NCBI RefSeq assembly: GCF_002250705.1 | Contig: NZ_NMVP01000001.1 | Span: forward strand, 682,001-746,000 | Source of the DNA: Enemella evansiae | GTDB taxonomy: Bacteria; Actinomycetota; Actinomycetes; Propionibacteriales; Propionibacteriaceae | DNA: 64,000 nt | Reading direction: 5' to 3' | Shown: one piece after another, positions 17,709 to 28,505 of the stretch | How positions within the stretch are numbered: position 1 is the first letter of the stretch | How the letters are laid out: every line of letters starts with the position of its first letter | Notes under the pieces: model-generated | What the model saw: the letters and a program-made list of their open reading frames with translations, nothing else | Told to the model about the DNA's origin: nothing | Database searches by the model: none | Made by a program: the position numbers and the translations under genes

Positions 17709-19150
17709 GTGGTCCACCCCCAGACACCGAGCTGGAATCCGGGACCGAGCCAGTTCTTGTACTGCTCGTCGACGGTGATCGCCGGAATCAGATAGATGGT
17801 CCGGTCGGCCTGGGTGAGCGGCAGCACGGTCGCATCGGCGGTCGCGGCCTCCTGCATCGCCCGGGAGGCACGGTTCCGCGCCGGCACGTCGGGCGCGGTG
17901 CGGTAGGCCTGCAGCAGCTCCTTGTTGCGCTGCTCCTGGCCCGGCAGCGGGTTGTCCCACCAGTCCTGCAGCCAGGCGACCGGGGTGTTGGTGTAGGTGC
18001 TGCCGGCATCCAGCAGCAGATCGGCGGCCCCGGGATTCTCCACCACCGAAACCCGCAGTCCGGCCTGCTCGAGCGCCTGCTGCACCTTCGGCAGCAGCGA
18101 CAGCGCGAGATCGTTGCGGCTGGCGACCGCCAGGCTCACCTGCTGCGCCGGGCCCTCGGGCGCGGCGACCGGCCCGGCGGGGAAGGTGTCGACACCGGAG
18201 TCGACGCCGGCGGGCAGCAGCCGACGCAGGGTCCGCAGTTCGGAGGTCGCGGCGACGACCCGCTGCCGCAGCCCGGCATCGGTGCGCTGCGGCGAGGTCG
18301 GGTTCCAGACCAACCGGGAGACATCGGCGCCGGGCAGCACCTTCGGCACATAGGTGGTGCTGGCGGTCTGCGGCGGGGCGCCGACCCGCCAGAGCAGGTC
18401 GACCGTGCCGGTGGCGATGGCGCGGTTCATCAGCTCCAGGCTGCTGTAGGTCTTGACGGTGACCTCGTTGAAGTGGCCCCCGTTGGCGCCGCCGTAGCGG
18501 CCGTTGCGCTGCAGCACCAGCTCATCGAGCGAGCGGGCCTTGGGGATGTAGGGGCCGGATCCGACCGGGATCTGGTTCTGCGCCAGCAGCTCATCCGCCG
18601 GGAACGTCCGGGAGTCGACGATCGAGGCCGCCGGCGAGGCCAGGGCGTACCCGATGTTGCTGTCGGGGTATTTGAGCTTGATGTCGACCCGCAGCTCCTC
18701 GGGCGTCTCGACGCTGGCGATGCTGTCCAGCATCCGAGCCGAGGATCCGGGGACGCGGTCGGCGAGCCGCATCGCCCGGTCCAGGGAGAACTTCACATCG
18801 GCGCTGGTCAGCGTGCGGCCGCTGGTGAAGCTGCGGTTCCGGCCGACGGCGCAGGAATAGGTGAGCGGGTCGATGTACCAGCATTCGGAGGCCAGGTCGG
18901 GTTTCAGCGCAGCACTGCCGATCTGCACGGTCATCAACCGCTGGAAGACGTTGTAGGCGTACATCTGCGAGCCCTCGTCGACGGCGGCGACCGGGTCGAT
19001 GTCGGTCACCCGGGCCGTGGTCGCGAAGGTCGGCGGCCGGTCGGTGGGGCCGGTCGGCGCGGCCTTGGTCTCGGTGGCGGTGCACCCGGTGGCCAGCAGT
19101 ACGCCGCCGGCGGCGAGCAGCGCGCCGAGTCGGCGCCCCCAGCTGCTCAA
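17705..19150 (-). CDS. peptide-type ABC solute-binding lipoprotein (family 5), orphan
   Basis: Surface lipoprotein of 481 residues with signal peptide and lipobox (LLATGC, Cys23). The mature part fits solute-binding family 5 (DppA/OppA): TSADVKFSLDRAMRL, then GSGPYIPKA. No permease or ATPase gene is nearby. I take the TTG at 19150 as start because GGGGGGAG lies upstream and it overlaps the HAD stop (TTGA); the frame is open much farther up, but that part is a shadow. Wedged between HAD and trmI in the proteasome series. Ligand unknown. Confidence 0.85.
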   Translation of the reverse strand: MSSWGRRLGALLAAGGVLLATGCTATETKAAPTGPTDRPPTFATTARVTDIDPVAAVDEGSQMYAYNVFQRLMTVQIGSAALKPDLASECWYIDPLTYSCAVGRNRSFTSGRTLTSADVKFSLDRAMRLADRVPGSSARMLDSIASVETPEELRVDIKLKYPDSNIGYALASPAASIVDSRTFPADELLAQNQIPVGSGPYIPKARSLDELVLQRNGRYGGANGGHFNEVTVKTYSSLELMNRAIATGTVDLLWRVGAPPQTASTTYVPKVLPGADVSRLVWNPTSPQRTDAGLRQRVVAATSELRTLRRLLPAGVDSGVDTFPAGPVAAPEGPAQQVSLAVASRNDLALSLLPKVQQALEQAGLRVSVVENPGAADLLLDAGSTYTNTPVAWLQDWWDNPLPGQEQRNKELLQAYRTAPDVPARNRASRAMQEAATADATVLPLTQADRTIYLIPAITVDEQYKNWLGPGFQLGVWGWTT

Positions 19151-19887
19151 CGCTCCCCCCGCGCCCGGGCCAGGTGGCCGGCCAGCTCGGCGGGTCCGAC
19201 GCCGGCCAGCGTGTCCAGCAGCACCCGGCGCGGGGCGGGCGGCACCTGGACGTGGTTGCGGATCACCAGCACCACCGCGCCGGCGGCATTGCCCGAATCG
19301 GCGCCGGTGTTCGAGTCCTCCAGCACCACGCAGTCCTCCGGGCGTACGCCCAGGCGCGCGCACGCGGTCAGATAGGGCTCGGGGTGGGGCTTGCCGTGGG
19401 TGACGTCGTCCCCGGCGACCACATCGACGAACGGGTTCGCCGGCAGCCGGGTCAGCATCGCCTCCAGCACCTCGCGATAGGAGGCCGAGACCAGCGCGCA
19501 GGGCACCCCGGCCGCGGCCAACTGCTGCAGCAGCTCCCCCGCACCGGGACGCAGCTCCAGCATCGGGCCGTCGCGCAGTTCGGCGGCGACCCGGGAGACC
19601 AGCGCGGCGACCACACCGTCGATGGTCAGGTCGTCGCGGGCGCTCGCGGCGATCAGGTGCCGGGCGCTCTCCCGCAGATCGTTGCCGACCATCTGGTACG
19701 CCTGCGCGTCGCTCCACTGCCCGCCCCACTCGGCGACCAGCTCGTGCTCCATCCGCATCCAGATGGGTTCGGAATCGACCAGGGTGCCGTCGAAATCCCA
19801 CAGGACGGCGGCGGGCAGCGGATCGGTCGAGGAGTCGCGGGAACCGGCGGCGGGGGCCTCGGTCGGCGTCGGGGCGTCGTTCGTCAT
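19147..19887 (-). CDS. HAD-family hydrolase (phosphoglycolate/beta-phosphoglucomutase type)
   Basis: Haloacid-dehalogenase-fold phosphatase or mutase. Motif I is LWDFDGTLVDSE with D31 and D33, motif II is ALVSASYREV, and motifs III/IV are GKPHPEPYL and VVLEDSNTGADSG. A four-helix cap lies between I and II (subfamily I). 246 residues. Substrate unclear. Its stop overlaps the TTG of the solute-binding lipoprotein, so the two are co-translated; divergent from the membrane-protein gene that follows. Confidence 0.88.
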   Translation of the reverse strand: MTNDAPTPTEAPAAGSRDSSTDPLPAAVLWDFDGTLVDSEPIWMRMEHELVAEWGGQWSDAQAYQMVGNDLRESARHLIAASARDDLTIDGVVAALVSRVAAELRDGPMLELRPGAGELLQQLAAAGVPCALVSASYREVLEAMLTRLPANPFVDVVAGDDVTHGKPHPEPYLTACARLGVRPEDCVVLEDSNTGADSGNAAGAVVLVIRNHVQVPPAPRRVLLDTLAGVGPAELAGHLARARGER

Positions 19888-19984
19888 GGCGCCGCCAGTT
19901 TTCCAGAGAACCGAGGCCCGGCAAAGCCGGCGCGGGCGCGGGTCGCAACCCGGTCGCGCAGCTCGGCCCGGCTAGCGTGCCGTG

Positions 19985-20494
19985 ATGCGCACCTCCGCCA
20001 CGGTCGGCTGGTGGGTGTGGTGCGCGGTGATCGGTTGTGCACTCGGCGCGTTGAATTCGCTGGTGAACGTCTTCGGCGCCCAGTACGGCGGGCACCCGCT
20101 GCGGCCCGGCGGGGTGCCGGCCCTGCGGCTGCTGGGCGCCCTGCTCGGCACCCAGTGGGCGTGGGCGCTGCTGGCGTTCTGGATCGGCGGGCGCACCGAT
20201 GACTTCGCCCACGGCTTCCTCGCCGTCTGGATGATCCTGGCCATCCCGGCCGCGCTGGCCTTCGGTTCGGCCGGTCACCTGGGCCGTCGCCCCGATCCCT
20301 GGAGTCTGCTTCCGCTCCTGGCGGCACCGGCGGTGGTCGCTCTGGACCGTCGTGGCGGCGGCACGCTCGACATCCAACCCTGGCCGACCATCCTGCAGAA
20401 CCTGATCGCGGCTCTGCTCCTGATCCTGGTGCTCGGGCTCTGGTTCACCCGGGATCGGCGACGGCCCGATTCGGACGCGGGCCGAGATGACTGA
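19985..20494 (+). CDS. hypothetical membrane protein, about four helices
   Basis: 169-residue protein with hydrophobic segments near residues 8-28, 50-67, 80-97 and 138-155, and a charged C-terminal tail (DRRRPDSDAGRDD). I do not recognise the family. The ATG at 19985 is preferred over the GTG three bases earlier because TAGCGT (19973-19978) lies six bases upstream, fitting the leaderless pattern. It sits 55 bp ahead of metH on the same strand and may be its operon partner. Confidence 0.7.
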   Translation: MRTSATVGWWVWCAVIGCALGALNSLVNVFGAQYGGHPLRPGGVPALRLLGALLGTQWAWALLAFWIGGRTDDFAHGFLAVWMILAIPAALAFGSAGHLGRRPDPWSLLPLLAAPAVVALDRRGGGTLDIQPWPTILQNLIAALLLILVLGLWFTRDRRRPDSDAGRDD

Positions 20495-20549
20495 CCCGCT
20501 CACCTAGAATCGCTCCGATCTGCGCAAACTCCTGTGAAGGGAAACCGAA

Positions 20550-23500
20550 GTGAGCAGCCGCTCCGACCTTGCGCGTGTGACACCCGAGACACGCGACCAG
20601 TCCTTGATCCGCCCCGATGCCACCGCCGCCCTGACCGCGGCGATGGCCGAGCAGGTGTTGATGCTGGACGGGTCGATGGGGGTCTTCATCCAGCGGCAGA
20701 AACTGTCCGAGGAGGAGTTCCGCGGCGACCGGTTCGCCGACTGGGAGTCCGATGTCAAGGGCAACAACGATCTGCTGTCGATCACCCGGCCCGAGGTGAT
20801 CCGCTCCATCCACGACGAATATCTCGCCGCGGGTGCGGACATCATCGAGACCAACACCTTCAGCGCCCAGCGGATCTCGATGGCCGACTACGGGATGCAG
20901 GAGCTGAGCTATGAGCTCAACTACGAATCCGCCCGGTTGGCCCGCGCCGCCTGTGACGCGGTGGCCACCGAGGACCGGCCGCGCTACGTCGCGGGCGCTC
21001 TCGGGCCGACGAACCGGACCGCGTCGATCTCCCCCGATGTGAACGACCCCGGTGCCCGCAACGTCAGCTTCGACGAGCTGGTCGGCGCCTATCTCGAACA
21101 GGCCGAGGGGCTCGTTGACGGCGGCAGTGACCTGCTGCTGGTCGAGACGATCTTCGACACCCTCAATGCCAAGGCCGCGGTCTTCGCCCTGGAAACCCTC
21201 TTCGAGCAGCGCGGCCGGCGCTGGCCGGTGTTCATCTCCGGCACCATCACCGACGCGTCGGGGCGCACCCTCTCGGGTCAGCTGACCGAGGCGTTCTGGA
21301 ACAGCATCCGGCACGCCCGCCCGTTGGCGGTGGGTTTCAACTGTGCGCTCGGTGCGGCCGACATGCGTCCGTACGCCGCCGAGCTCGCCCGGGTCGCGGA
21401 CTGCTTCACCTTCTGCTACCCGAATGCGGGGCTGCCGAACGCGTTCGGTGAATACGACCAGACACCGGAGGAGATGGCCGAGGTGCTCGCCGGGTTCGCC
21501 GCCGACGGGTTGGTCAACGTCCTCGGCGGCTGCTGTGGCACCACCCCCGAGCACATCAGCCAGCTCGCCGAACGCGTCGTGGACACCGACCCCCGGGTGC
21601 CGCCGACCATCGGCCCGGCACTGCGGCTGTCCGGTCTGGAACCGCTGAACGTCACCGAGGACTCCCTGTTCGTCAACGTCGGCGAGCGCACCAACATCAC
21701 CGGGTCGGCCCGCTTCCGCCGCCTGATCAAGGAGGGTGACTACGCGACCGCGTTGAACGTCGCCCGCCAGCAGGTGGAGGCCGGTGCGCAGATCATCGAC
21801 ATCAACATGGACGAGGGGATGATCGACGGCATCGCCGCGATGGACCGGTTCTGCAAGCTGATCGCCTCCGAACCCGACATCTGCACCGTGCCGGTGATGA
21901 TCGACTCCTCGAAGTGGGAGGTCATCGAAGCCGGATTGCGTTGCGTACAAGGAAAATCGATCGTCAACTCGATCTCGATGAAGGAGGGTGTCGACGCCTT
22001 CGTCGAACATGCGAAACTGTGCCGCAAATACGGCGCGGCCGTGGTGGTGATGGCCTTCGACGAGGAAGGTCAGGCCGACACCCTGGAACGCCGCGAGGAG
22101 ATCTGCGGGCGGGCGTACAAGATCCTCACCGACGAACTCGATTTCCCGGCCGAGGACATCATCTTCGACCCGAACATCTTCGCGGTCGCGACCGGGATCG
22201 AGGAGCACGCCAACTACGGCCTCGACTACATCGAGGGCACCCGGTGGATCAAGGAGAACCTGCCCGGTGCGCTGGTGTCCGGCGGGGTCTCCAACGTCTC
22301 GTTCAGCTTCCGCGGCAACAATCCGGTCCGCGAGGCGATCCACGCGGTCTTCCTCTACCACGCGATCGCCGCCGGGATGGACATGGGCATCGTGAACGCC
22401 GGTGCGCTGGCGGTCTACGACGAGGTCGACGAACGGCTCCGGGAGCGGATCGAGGACGTGATCCTGAACCGTCGCCCGGATGCGGCGGAGCGGTTGCTGG
22501 AGATCGCCGAGGAATTCAACCGCAGCGGCGAGAAGGCCGACGAGTCCGCCGCCGAGGAGTGGCGCGGCCAGCCCGCCCGGGAGCGGATCACCCACGCCCT
22601 GGTCAAGGGCATCGACGAGTTCATCGTCGACGACACCGAGGAACTGCGGGTCGAGCTGGCCGAGGCCGGGGAGCGGCCGCTGGCGGTCATCGAAGGTCCG
22701 CTGATGGACGGCATGGGTGTGGTCGGCGACCTGTTCGGGGCGGGCAAGATGTTCCTCCCCCAGGTTGTGAAATCGGCCCGGGTGATGAAGAAGGCGGTCG
22801 CCCACCTGATCCCGTTCATCGAGGCGGAGCGCCGGCCCGGTGATGCCGAACGCACCAACGGCAAGATCGTGATGGCCACCGTCAAGGGCGATGTGCACGA
22901 CATCGGCAAGAACATCGTCGGGGTGGTGCTGCAGTGCAACAACTACGACGTCATCGACCTCGGGGTGATGGTGCCGGCGCAGAAGATCATCGACACCGCG
23001 AAGGCCGAGAACGCCGACATCATCGGATTGTCGGGGCTGATCACGCCGTCATTGGACGAGATGGTCAACCTGGCCGCGGAACTGGAGCGGCAGGAGTTCG
23101 ACATCCCGTTGCTGATCGGCGGGGCGACCACCTCCAAGGCGCACACCGCGGTCAAGATCACCCCGAAATACCACGCGCCGGTGGTCTGGGTGAAGGACGC
23201 CTCCCGTTCGGTTCCGACCGCGGCCGCGCTGCTGTCCGACGAACGTCGCCCGAAGTTCCTGGAAGGCATCGAGGCCGATTACGAGACGATCCGGAAACGC
23301 CATGCAGCCAAGGGAAACGAGCGGCCGCTGCTGCGTTACGCGGACGCCGTGGCCGGGCGTACCCCGATCGACTGGAGCGAGCATCGTCCGCCCCGGCCGC
23401 GTTTCCTGCTGCAGCAGGCCCGCGATGTCGCCAACGACGGCGCGCTCGATGAGCATCTGGGTCGGATCACCTCGTTCACCCGGACGTTCACCGAGTATCC

Positions 23501-24380
23501 GCTGGAGATACTGCGCGATTACATCGACTGGCAGCCGTTCTTCAACGCCTGGGAGCTGAAGGGCCGATTCCCCGACATCCTGAACAATCCGGCGAGCGGG
23601 GAGGCCGCCCGCAAGTTGTGGGACGACGCGCAGGCGATGCTGGATCGGCTCATCGAGGAGCGCTGGCTGCACGCCAACGGGGTCGTCGGTTTCTGGCCGG
23701 CGAATGCGGTCGGTGACGACATCGAGGTGTACGCCGACGAGTCGCGTCAGCAGGTGCGCACGGTGCTGCACCACCTGCGCCAGCAGGGCCATCACCGCGA
23801 CGGCGTACCGCATCGTTCGCTGGCCGACTACGTGGCGCCGAAGGAGACCGGGCTGCCCGATTATGTCGGCGGGTTCGCGGTGACCGCGGGGCTCGGGTCG
23901 GCCGAGAAGATCGCCGAGTTCAAGGAGGCGCTGGACGACTACAGCGCGATCCTGCTGGAGTCGCTGGCCGACCGGCTCGCCGAGGCGTTCGCGGAGCGGA
24001 TGCATGCGGTGGTCCGGGAGGAGCTGTGGGGATACGCGCCCGATGAGAAGCTCTCCAACGAGGAGCTGATCGCCGAGAGCTACCGCGGCATCCGGCCGGC
24101 GCCGGGTTATCCGGCCTGCCCGGATCACACCGAGAAGCTCACCCTGTTCGATCTGCTCGATGCGACCGGCCAGACCGGGATCGAGCTGACCGATTCGATG
24201 GCGATGTGGCCGGGTGCCGCGGTCAGCGGCTGGTACTTCTCCCATCCGGAGTCGCGGTACTTCGTCGTCGGCCGGCTCGGCAAGGATCAGGTGGAGGCGT
24301 ACGCCGAGCGCAAGGGCTGGACGCTGGCCGAGGCGGAACGCTGGTTGTCGCCCAACCTGGGTTACGAACCGGAGGACTGA
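20550..24380 (+). CDS. metH: cobalamin-dependent methionine synthase
   Basis: Transfers a methyl group from 5-methyltetrahydrofolate to homocysteine through methylcobalamin. Domain order is complete: homocysteine domain with zinc ligands C265, C328 and C329; pterin domain ([15 protein letters not shown] near 375); cobalamin cap and binding domain with D781-X-H783-X2-G786 ([11 protein letters not shown]); activation domain with [11 protein letters not shown] near the end. 1276 residues, full length. GTG start with GAAGG upstream. No cobalamin riboswitch fits in the 55-bp leader. Confidence 0.98.
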   Translation: MSSRSDLARVTPETRDQSLIRPDATAALTAAMAEQVLMLDGSMGVFIQRQKLSEEEFRGDRFADWESDVKGNNDLLSITRPEVIRSIHDEYLAAGADIIETNTFSAQRISMADYGMQELSYELNYESARLARAACDAVATEDRPRYVAGALGPTNRTASISPDVNDPGARNVSFDELVGAYLEQAEGLVDGGSDLLLVETIFDTLNAKAAVFALETLFEQRGRRWPVFISGTITDASGRTLSGQLTEAFWNSIRHARPLAVGFNCALGAADMRPYAAELARVADCFTFCYPNAGLPNAFGEYDQTPEEMAEVLAGFAADGLVNVLGGCCGTTPEHISQLAERVVDTDPRVPPTIGPALRLSGLEPLNVTEDSLFVNVGERTNITGSARFRRLIKEGDYATALNVARQQVEAGAQIIDINMDEGMIDGIAAMDRFCKLIASEPDICTVPVMIDSSKWEVIEAGLRCVQGKSIVNSISMKEGVDAFVEHAKLCRKYGAAVVVMAFDEEGQADTLERREEICGRAYKILTDELDFPAEDIIFDPNIFAVATGIEEHANYGLDYIEGTRWIKENLPGALVSGGVSNVSFSFRGNNPVREAIHAVFLYHAIAAGMDMGIVNAGALAVYDEVDERLRERIEDVILNRRPDAAERLLEIAEEFNRSGEKADESAAEEWRGQPARERITHALVKGIDEFIVDDTEELRVELAEAGERPLAVIEGPLMDGMGVVGDLFGAGKMFLPQVVKSARVMKKAVAHLIPFIEAERRPGDAERTNGKIVMATVKGDVHDIGKNIVGVVLQCNNYDVIDLGVMVPAQKIIDTAKAENADIIGLSGLITPSLDEMVNLAAELERQEFDIPLLIGGATTSKAHTAVKITPKYHAPVVWVKDASRSVPTAAALLSDERRPKFLEGIEADYETIRKRHAAKGNERPLLRYADAVAGRTPIDWSEHRPPRPRFLLQQARDVANDGALDEHLGRITSFTRTFTEYPLEILRDYIDWQPFFNAWELKGRFPDILNNPASGEAARKLWDDAQAMLDRLIEERWLHANGVVGFWPANAVGDDIEVYADESRQQVRTVLHHLRQQGHHRDGVPHRSLADYVAPKETGLPDYVGGFAVTAGLGSAEKIAEFKEALDDYSAILLESLADRLAEAFAERMHAVVREELWGYAPDEKLSNEELIAESYRGIRPAPGYPACPDHTEKLTLFDLLDATGQTGIELTDSMAMWPGAAVSGWYFSHPESRYFVVGRLGKDQVEAYAERKGWTLAEAERWLSPNLGYEPED

Positions 24381-24417
24381 GCCATTCGCACTGGCACTCG
24401 GCAGTACAGTGGTCGGC

Positions 24418-25269
24418 ATGCCGGCACGTGACCACAACGCCATCTCCAACCTGCGGGAGTTGCAGGATCCCGTTGCCGTGCTCGCATTCAGCGGCTGGAA
24501 CGATGCAGGCTCGGCGGCCACCGACGCGGTTCTCCACCTGATCGAGGTGTCCGATGCGGATCTGCTGTTCAGCCTGGACGGCGAGGACCACTACGACTTC
24601 CAGGTGAACCGGCCGATGGTCTCCCGGGGCGAGGACGGCGACCGGATCAGTTGGCCGCGTACCGATGTGTGGATCGGGCGGATCGGTGAGCGCGATCTGG
24701 TGCTGATCACCGGGCCGGAGCCGAACATGCGCTGGCGCTCGTACGCCGCCCAGATCGTCTCCGCGCTGCGGTCGGCGCACCCGTCGCTGGTGGTCGTGCT
24801 CGGCTCCCTGCTCGCCGACAACGCGCACACCCGGCCGGTACCGGTGTCGCGGAGCAGCGCCGATCCGCGGGTGCGGGAGCGGCTCGGCCTGTCCCGGTCG
24901 ACCTATGAGGGGCCGACCGGGATCACCGGTGTCCTCAGCGCCGCCTGCACCGACGCCGGGATGGACGTGGCGAGCCTGTGGGCCGCGGTCCCGCACTACG
25001 TCGCCCAGCCGCCGAACCCCAAGGCGACGCTGGCGCTGCTGCACCGGCTGGAGGATCTCGCCGAGGTGACCATCGATCCGGGCGAGCTCCCGGAGCTGGG
25101 CCGGGCCTGGGAACGCGGGGTCGCCGAGCTCATCGACGACGACGCCGAGCTGAGCTCCTACGTCGCCTCCCTGGAGGCCGACCAGGACGAGACCGAACTC
25201 CCCGAGGCCTCCGGCGACGCCATCGCCGCCGAGTTCGAACGCTACCTCCGCCGCCGCAACGACCCGTAG
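24418..25269 (+). CDS. PAC2-family (proteasome assembly chaperone 2-like) protein
   Basis: 283-residue soluble protein with the PAC2 fold signature: VLAFSGWNDAGSAATDAVLHL at the N-terminus, the ITGPEPNMRW segment and SLWAAVPHYVAQPPNPKA. Actinobacterial PAC2 proteins are widespread and of unknown function; a proteasome assembly role is suggested only by the fold. It lies about 8 kb from the proteasome genes here. The ATG at 24418 is seven bases after TACAGT (24405-24410) with no Shine-Dalgarno, so probably leaderless. Confidence 0.88.
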   Translation: MPARDHNAISNLRELQDPVAVLAFSGWNDAGSAATDAVLHLIEVSDADLLFSLDGEDHYDFQVNRPMVSRGEDGDRISWPRTDVWIGRIGERDLVLITGPEPNMRWRSYAAQIVSALRSAHPSLVVVLGSLLADNAHTRPVPVSRSSADPRVRERLGLSRSTYEGPTGITGVLSAACTDAGMDVASLWAAVPHYVAQPPNPKATLALLHRLEDLAEVTIDPGELPELGRAWERGVAELIDDDAELSSYVASLEADQDETELPEASGDAIAAEFERYLRRRNDP

Positions 25270-25270
25270 C

Positions 25271-25383
25271 GCTCATCGAGTAGCAGCCCATGCGGAGCTT
25301 GCGGAGCAATGGGCTGCGTGTCGAGATGAACCAGCCCGGCCTGTCTTCTCGACACGGTCGCTGCGCGACCTACTCGATGAACG
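25271..25383. repeat. composite palindromic element in the PAC2/rpe convergent gap
   Basis: Long unit 25271-25331 with arms AGCCCAT and ATGGGCT; short unit 25347-25383 with stem GGTCG/CGACC around CTGCG. Together they occupy nearly the whole gap between the two converging genes. Confidence 0.85.
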
Positions 25384-25391
25384 TCGAACCC

Positions 25392-26048
25392 TCAGTGGCA
25401 GGCGGCGACGGCCTTGTCCCGCAGGGCGTTGACCATCGCGTCGGGGTTCTCGGCGGAGAAGACCGCGGACCCGGCGACGAAGGTGTCGGCACCGGCCTCG
25501 GCGCACTGCGCGATGGTGGACTCCGAGACTCCCCCGTCGACCTGGATCCAGATGTCGGCGCCGGTGGCCTTGACCGCCTCCCGAGTACGCCGGATCTTCG
25601 GCAGCATCGCATCGAGGAACTTCTGCCCGCCGAAACCGGGCTCGACGGTCATGATCAGGATCTGGTCGAACTCGGTGAGCAGATCCAGGTAGGGCTCGAT
25701 CGGCGTCGCCGGTTTCAACCCCAGTGAGGCCCGCGCACCCTGGGCACGCAGCTCGCGCGCCAGGCGTACCGGGGCTTTCACCGCCTCGGCATGGAAGGAG
25801 ACCGAGCGCGCACCCGCCTCCGCGTATCCCGGTGCCCAGCGGTCCGGATCGTCGATCATCAGATGGATGTCGAGCGGCTTCTCGGTGATCTTGAGCAGCG
25901 AGTCGACGACCGGCAGACCGATGGTCAGATTCGGTACGAAGTGGTTGTCCATCACGTCGATGTGCAGCAGGTCGGCGTCGGGAATGCGCTCGATCTCGCG
26001 CTGCAGGTTGGCGAAGTCGGCGTTCAGGATGCTCGGCGTGATTCTCAC
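25392..26048 (-). CDS. rpe: ribulose-phosphate 3-epimerase
   Basis: Interconverts ribulose 5-phosphate and xylulose 5-phosphate in the pentose phosphate pathway. TIM-barrel landmarks are clear: [13 protein letters not shown] at the start, [39 protein letters not shown] and IQVDGGVS, including the metal-binding His and Asp residues. 218 residues from the GTG at 26048. No Shine-Dalgarno; TAGCCT (26062-26057) lies eight bases upstream. The frame is open much farther upstream, but that stretch is the antisense of fucP. Confidence 0.96.
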   Translation of the reverse strand: MRITPSILNADFANLQREIERIPDADLLHIDVMDNHFVPNLTIGLPVVDSLLKITEKPLDIHLMIDDPDRWAPGYAEAGARSVSFHAEAVKAPVRLARELRAQGARASLGLKPATPIEPYLDLLTEFDQILIMTVEPGFGGQKFLDAMLPKIRRTREAVKATGADIWIQVDGGVSESTIAQCAEAGADTFVAGSAVFSAENPDAMVNALRDKAVAACH

Positions 26049-26126
26049 AGGCAGCAAGGCTACTGGTGGCGAGCCCTCCGTTGCCACCGGCGAATGGTGT
26101 GATGAACTGTCTCGGCTGACACCGCA

Positions 26127-27497
26127 ATGACGCCAACAGAAAGCCAGGCTCGACCCATGCTGATCAAGAATCCGGCCAAACAGCTCCCGGACGGATATCT
26201 GGACAAGATCCCGTTGTTCCAGTTCCTGCTGCTCTCGCTGCTGTTCCCGATGTGGGGCGCGGCGGCTGGGTTGAACGACATCCTGATCACCCAGTTCAAG
26301 CACGTCTTCGCGCTCTCCGACGCGGCCAGCGCCTTCGTCCAGTCGGCCTTCTACGGCGGCTACTTCGTGATCGCCATCCCGGCCTCGCGGATCATCCGGC
26401 GGACCTCCTACAAGGTCGGCGTGCTGATCGGTCTGGCCGTCTACATCATCGGCTGTGCACTGTTCTTCCCGGCCAGCACGCTCGCCACCTACGGGATGTT
26501 CCTGTTCTGCATCTTCGCGATCGCGATCGGCCTGAGCTTCCTGGAGACCAGCGCCAACACCTACTCCTCGATGCTCGGCCCGAAGCAGTCCTCCACGCTG
26601 CGGCTCAACATCTCCCAGACCTTCACCCCGATCGGCAACCTGCTCGGCGTGATCATGGGCAAGTACCTGATCTTCAGCTCCGGTGACTCGATCCAGGCGC
26701 AGATGGATGCCGCACCGGACCCGGCGGCCAAGAAGGCGCTCGGCGAGCAGCTGCTGCAGAACACCCTGCTGCCCTACAAGTACATCCTGGTCGTCCTGAT
26801 CTGCCTGTTCATCCTGTTCCTGATCACCGAATACCCCAAGGCGCGGCCGACCCAGGAGGCCGGCGCCGAGAAGACCCAGGCCGGACTCGGTGAGACGCTG
26901 CGCTACCTGAGCCGGAACAAGCCCTATCTGAGCGGAATCGTCGCCCAGTTCCTCTACGTCGGTCTGCAGACCGCGGTCTGGTCCTTCACCATCAGGCTCG
27001 CGCTCACCGTGGACCCGACGTTGAACGAGCGGTCCGCCACGAACTACATGATCGCCGGATTCGCCTGCTTCCTGATCGGCAAGCTGCCGGCGAACTTCCT
27101 GATGGCGAAGTTCTCCGCGGCCCGGGTGCTGATCGTCTACTGCATCATCGGTGCGATCCTGCTGTTCGCCGCCTCCTTCGCCCCGTCCTCGATCGCGATC
27201 TGGTTCGTGGTCGCCTCGAACCTGCTGATGGGCCCGGGTTGGCCGACGATCTTCGGCAAGACGCTGGACACCATCGAGGACAAGCGTTACCAGGAGACCG
27301 GTGGCGCGGTGCTGGTGATGGCGATCGTCGGTGGCGCGATCGTCCCGGTCATCCAGGGCTGGGTGTCCGATCAGCTCGGATCGCTGCAGCGCTCGTTCGT
27401 CGTCTCGGCGCTCTGCTTCCTCGGCATCATGGTCTATTTCGTCTTCCAGAACCGCTTGGATCGGGCGAAGGAGGCCCGCGGCGAGGTGCACGCCTGA
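26127..27497 (+). CDS. fucP: L-fucose/sugar:H+ symporter (FucP-type MFS)
   Basis: MFS sugar symporter with 12 helices. The N-terminal half is typical of FucP: ALNDI-like [11 protein letters not shown] in helix 1 and [16 protein letters not shown] in helix 2, followed by [15 protein letters not shown]. Substrate could be L-fucose or, given the next gene, ribose or a related sugar. Start at 26127 or at the ATG at 26157; neither has a strong ribosome-binding site. The stop overlaps the kinase start (TGATG), so uptake and phosphorylation are coupled. rpe is divergent and handles pentose phosphates. Confidence 0.88.
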   Translation: MTPTESQARPMLIKNPAKQLPDGYLDKIPLFQFLLLSLLFPMWGAAAGLNDILITQFKHVFALSDAASAFVQSAFYGGYFVIAIPASRIIRRTSYKVGVLIGLAVYIIGCALFFPASTLATYGMFLFCIFAIAIGLSFLETSANTYSSMLGPKQSSTLRLNISQTFTPIGNLLGVIMGKYLIFSSGDSIQAQMDAAPDPAAKKALGEQLLQNTLLPYKYILVVLICLFILFLITEYPKARPTQEAGAEKTQAGLGETLRYLSRNKPYLSGIVAQFLYVGLQTAVWSFTIRLALTVDPTLNERSATNYMIAGFACFLIGKLPANFLMAKFSAARVLIVYCIIGAILLFAASFAPSSIAIWFVVASNLLMGPGWPTIFGKTLDTIEDKRYQETGGAVLVMAIVGGAIVPVIQGWVSDQLGSLQRSFVVSALCFLGIMVYFVFQNRLDRAKEARGEVHA

Positions 27498-28399
27498 TGG
27501 CCACGGTCGCGGTGATCGGGTCGATCATGACCGACCTGATCACCTATCTGAACCGGATGCCCGAACGCGGGGAGACGATCGCCGCACCCTCGTTCGCGAT
27601 GGGACACGGCGGCAAGGGCGCCAACCAGGCGACCGCGGCGGCCCGGCTGGGTTCGGAGGTGGTGATGGTCGCCAAGGTCGGCACCGATTCCTTCGGCGAG
27701 CAGACGCTGGCGAACTTCCGGGCCAACGGCATCGACACGAGTGATGTGACGGTCACCGAGGGGCCGTCGGGGGTGGCGCCGATCTTCGTCGAACCGGACG
27801 GTTCGAATCGCGTCGTCATCGTGCCCGGTGCCAACGAGGCGCTCACTCCCGGTGACGTGCAGGCGGCGCGGTCGCGGATCGCACAGGCGGCGATCATCGT
27901 GCTGCAGTTGGAGATCCCGCTGCCGACGGTGTACGCCGCGATCGAGCTGGGCGCCGAACTGGGCGTACCGGTGCTGCTCAATCCGGCACCGGCCAACGCC
28001 GAGCTGGACTTCGACCAGGTGGCCCGGTGCGCCTTCTTCGCACCGAACGAGAGCGAGCTGGCACTGCTCACCGGAATGCCCGTGGAGACCCTCCAGGAGA
28101 TCGAGGCGGCCGCGCAGACCCTGCTCGCCAAGGGGGTACGCGAGGTGCTGGTCACCCTCGGTGAGCGCGGCGTGCTGCGCTGCACCGCCGACGGTGTCGA
28201 GCACATCGCCGGAATCACCGTGCAGGCAGCGGATTCGACCGGTGCGGGCGATGCCTTCATCGGCGCCTTCGCGCACCGGTACGCCGCCGACGGTGACGTC
28301 GGCGGTGCGATCGAGTTCGCCAACCGGTACGCCGCCGATTCGGTGACCAGGCGCGGTACGCAGAGTTCCTTCGCCACCGCGGAGGAGTTCGCCGGCTGA
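27497..28399 (+). CDS. rbsK: ribokinase-family sugar kinase
   Basis: PfkB-family kinase of 300 residues. It has the ribokinase N-terminal [10 protein letters not shown] motif (residues 36-45), VPGANEAL, the NPAPAN loop, and the anion-hole motif DSTGAGDAF with catalytic Asp252. The product would be ribose 5-phosphate or a related sugar phosphate. The ATG overlaps the fucP stop, and earlier in-frame codons lie in fucP. Substrate assignment rests on family similarity. Confidence 0.92.
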   Translation: MATVAVIGSIMTDLITYLNRMPERGETIAAPSFAMGHGGKGANQATAAARLGSEVVMVAKVGTDSFGEQTLANFRANGIDTSDVTVTEGPSGVAPIFVEPDGSNRVVIVPGANEALTPGDVQAARSRIAQAAIIVLQLEIPLPTVYAAIELGAELGVPVLLNPAPANAELDFDQVARCAFFAPNESELALLTGMPVETLQEIEAAAQTLLAKGVREVLVTLGERGVLRCTADGVEHIAGITVQAADSTGAGDAFIGAFAHRYAADGDVGGAIEFANRYAADSVTRRGTQSSFATAEEFAG

Positions 28400-28406
28400 G
28401 CCCTGT

Positions 28407-28468
28407 GCTCATCGAGTAGGCCGCCATGCGCAGCGGAGCGGAGCAATGGCTGCCGTGTCGAGATGAGC
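28407..28468. repeat. long palindromic element in the rbsK/CGNR convergent gap
   Basis: GCTCATCGAGTAG start, arms GGCCGCCAT and ATGGCTGCC with one mismatch, centre GCGCAGCGGAGCGGAGCA, then GTGTCGAGATGAGC. Begins eight bases after the rbsK stop. Confidence 0.8.
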
Positions 28469-28505
28469 CGGCGCCACACCGGGCCACCGCTTCGTGCCCG
28501 GCCGG

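Noticed and set aside
19151..20503. Upstream extension of the peptide-binding lipoprotein frame
   Set aside because: Runs antisense or out of frame through the HAD and membrane genes; a signal peptide and ribosome-binding site place the start at 19150.
20495..20549. Cobalamin or SAM riboswitch before metH
   Set aside because: Only 55 bases between genes and none of the conserved B12-box sequence.
20445..22898. 817-codon open frame on the minus strand
   Set aside because: Antisense of metH.
26049..27491. Upstream extension of the rpe frame
   Set aside because: Antisense of fucP; Rpe is complete from the GTG at 26048.
27800..27812. GGTTCGAATC resembling a tRNA T-loop
   Set aside because: Lies inside rbsK and no cloverleaf can be folded around it.
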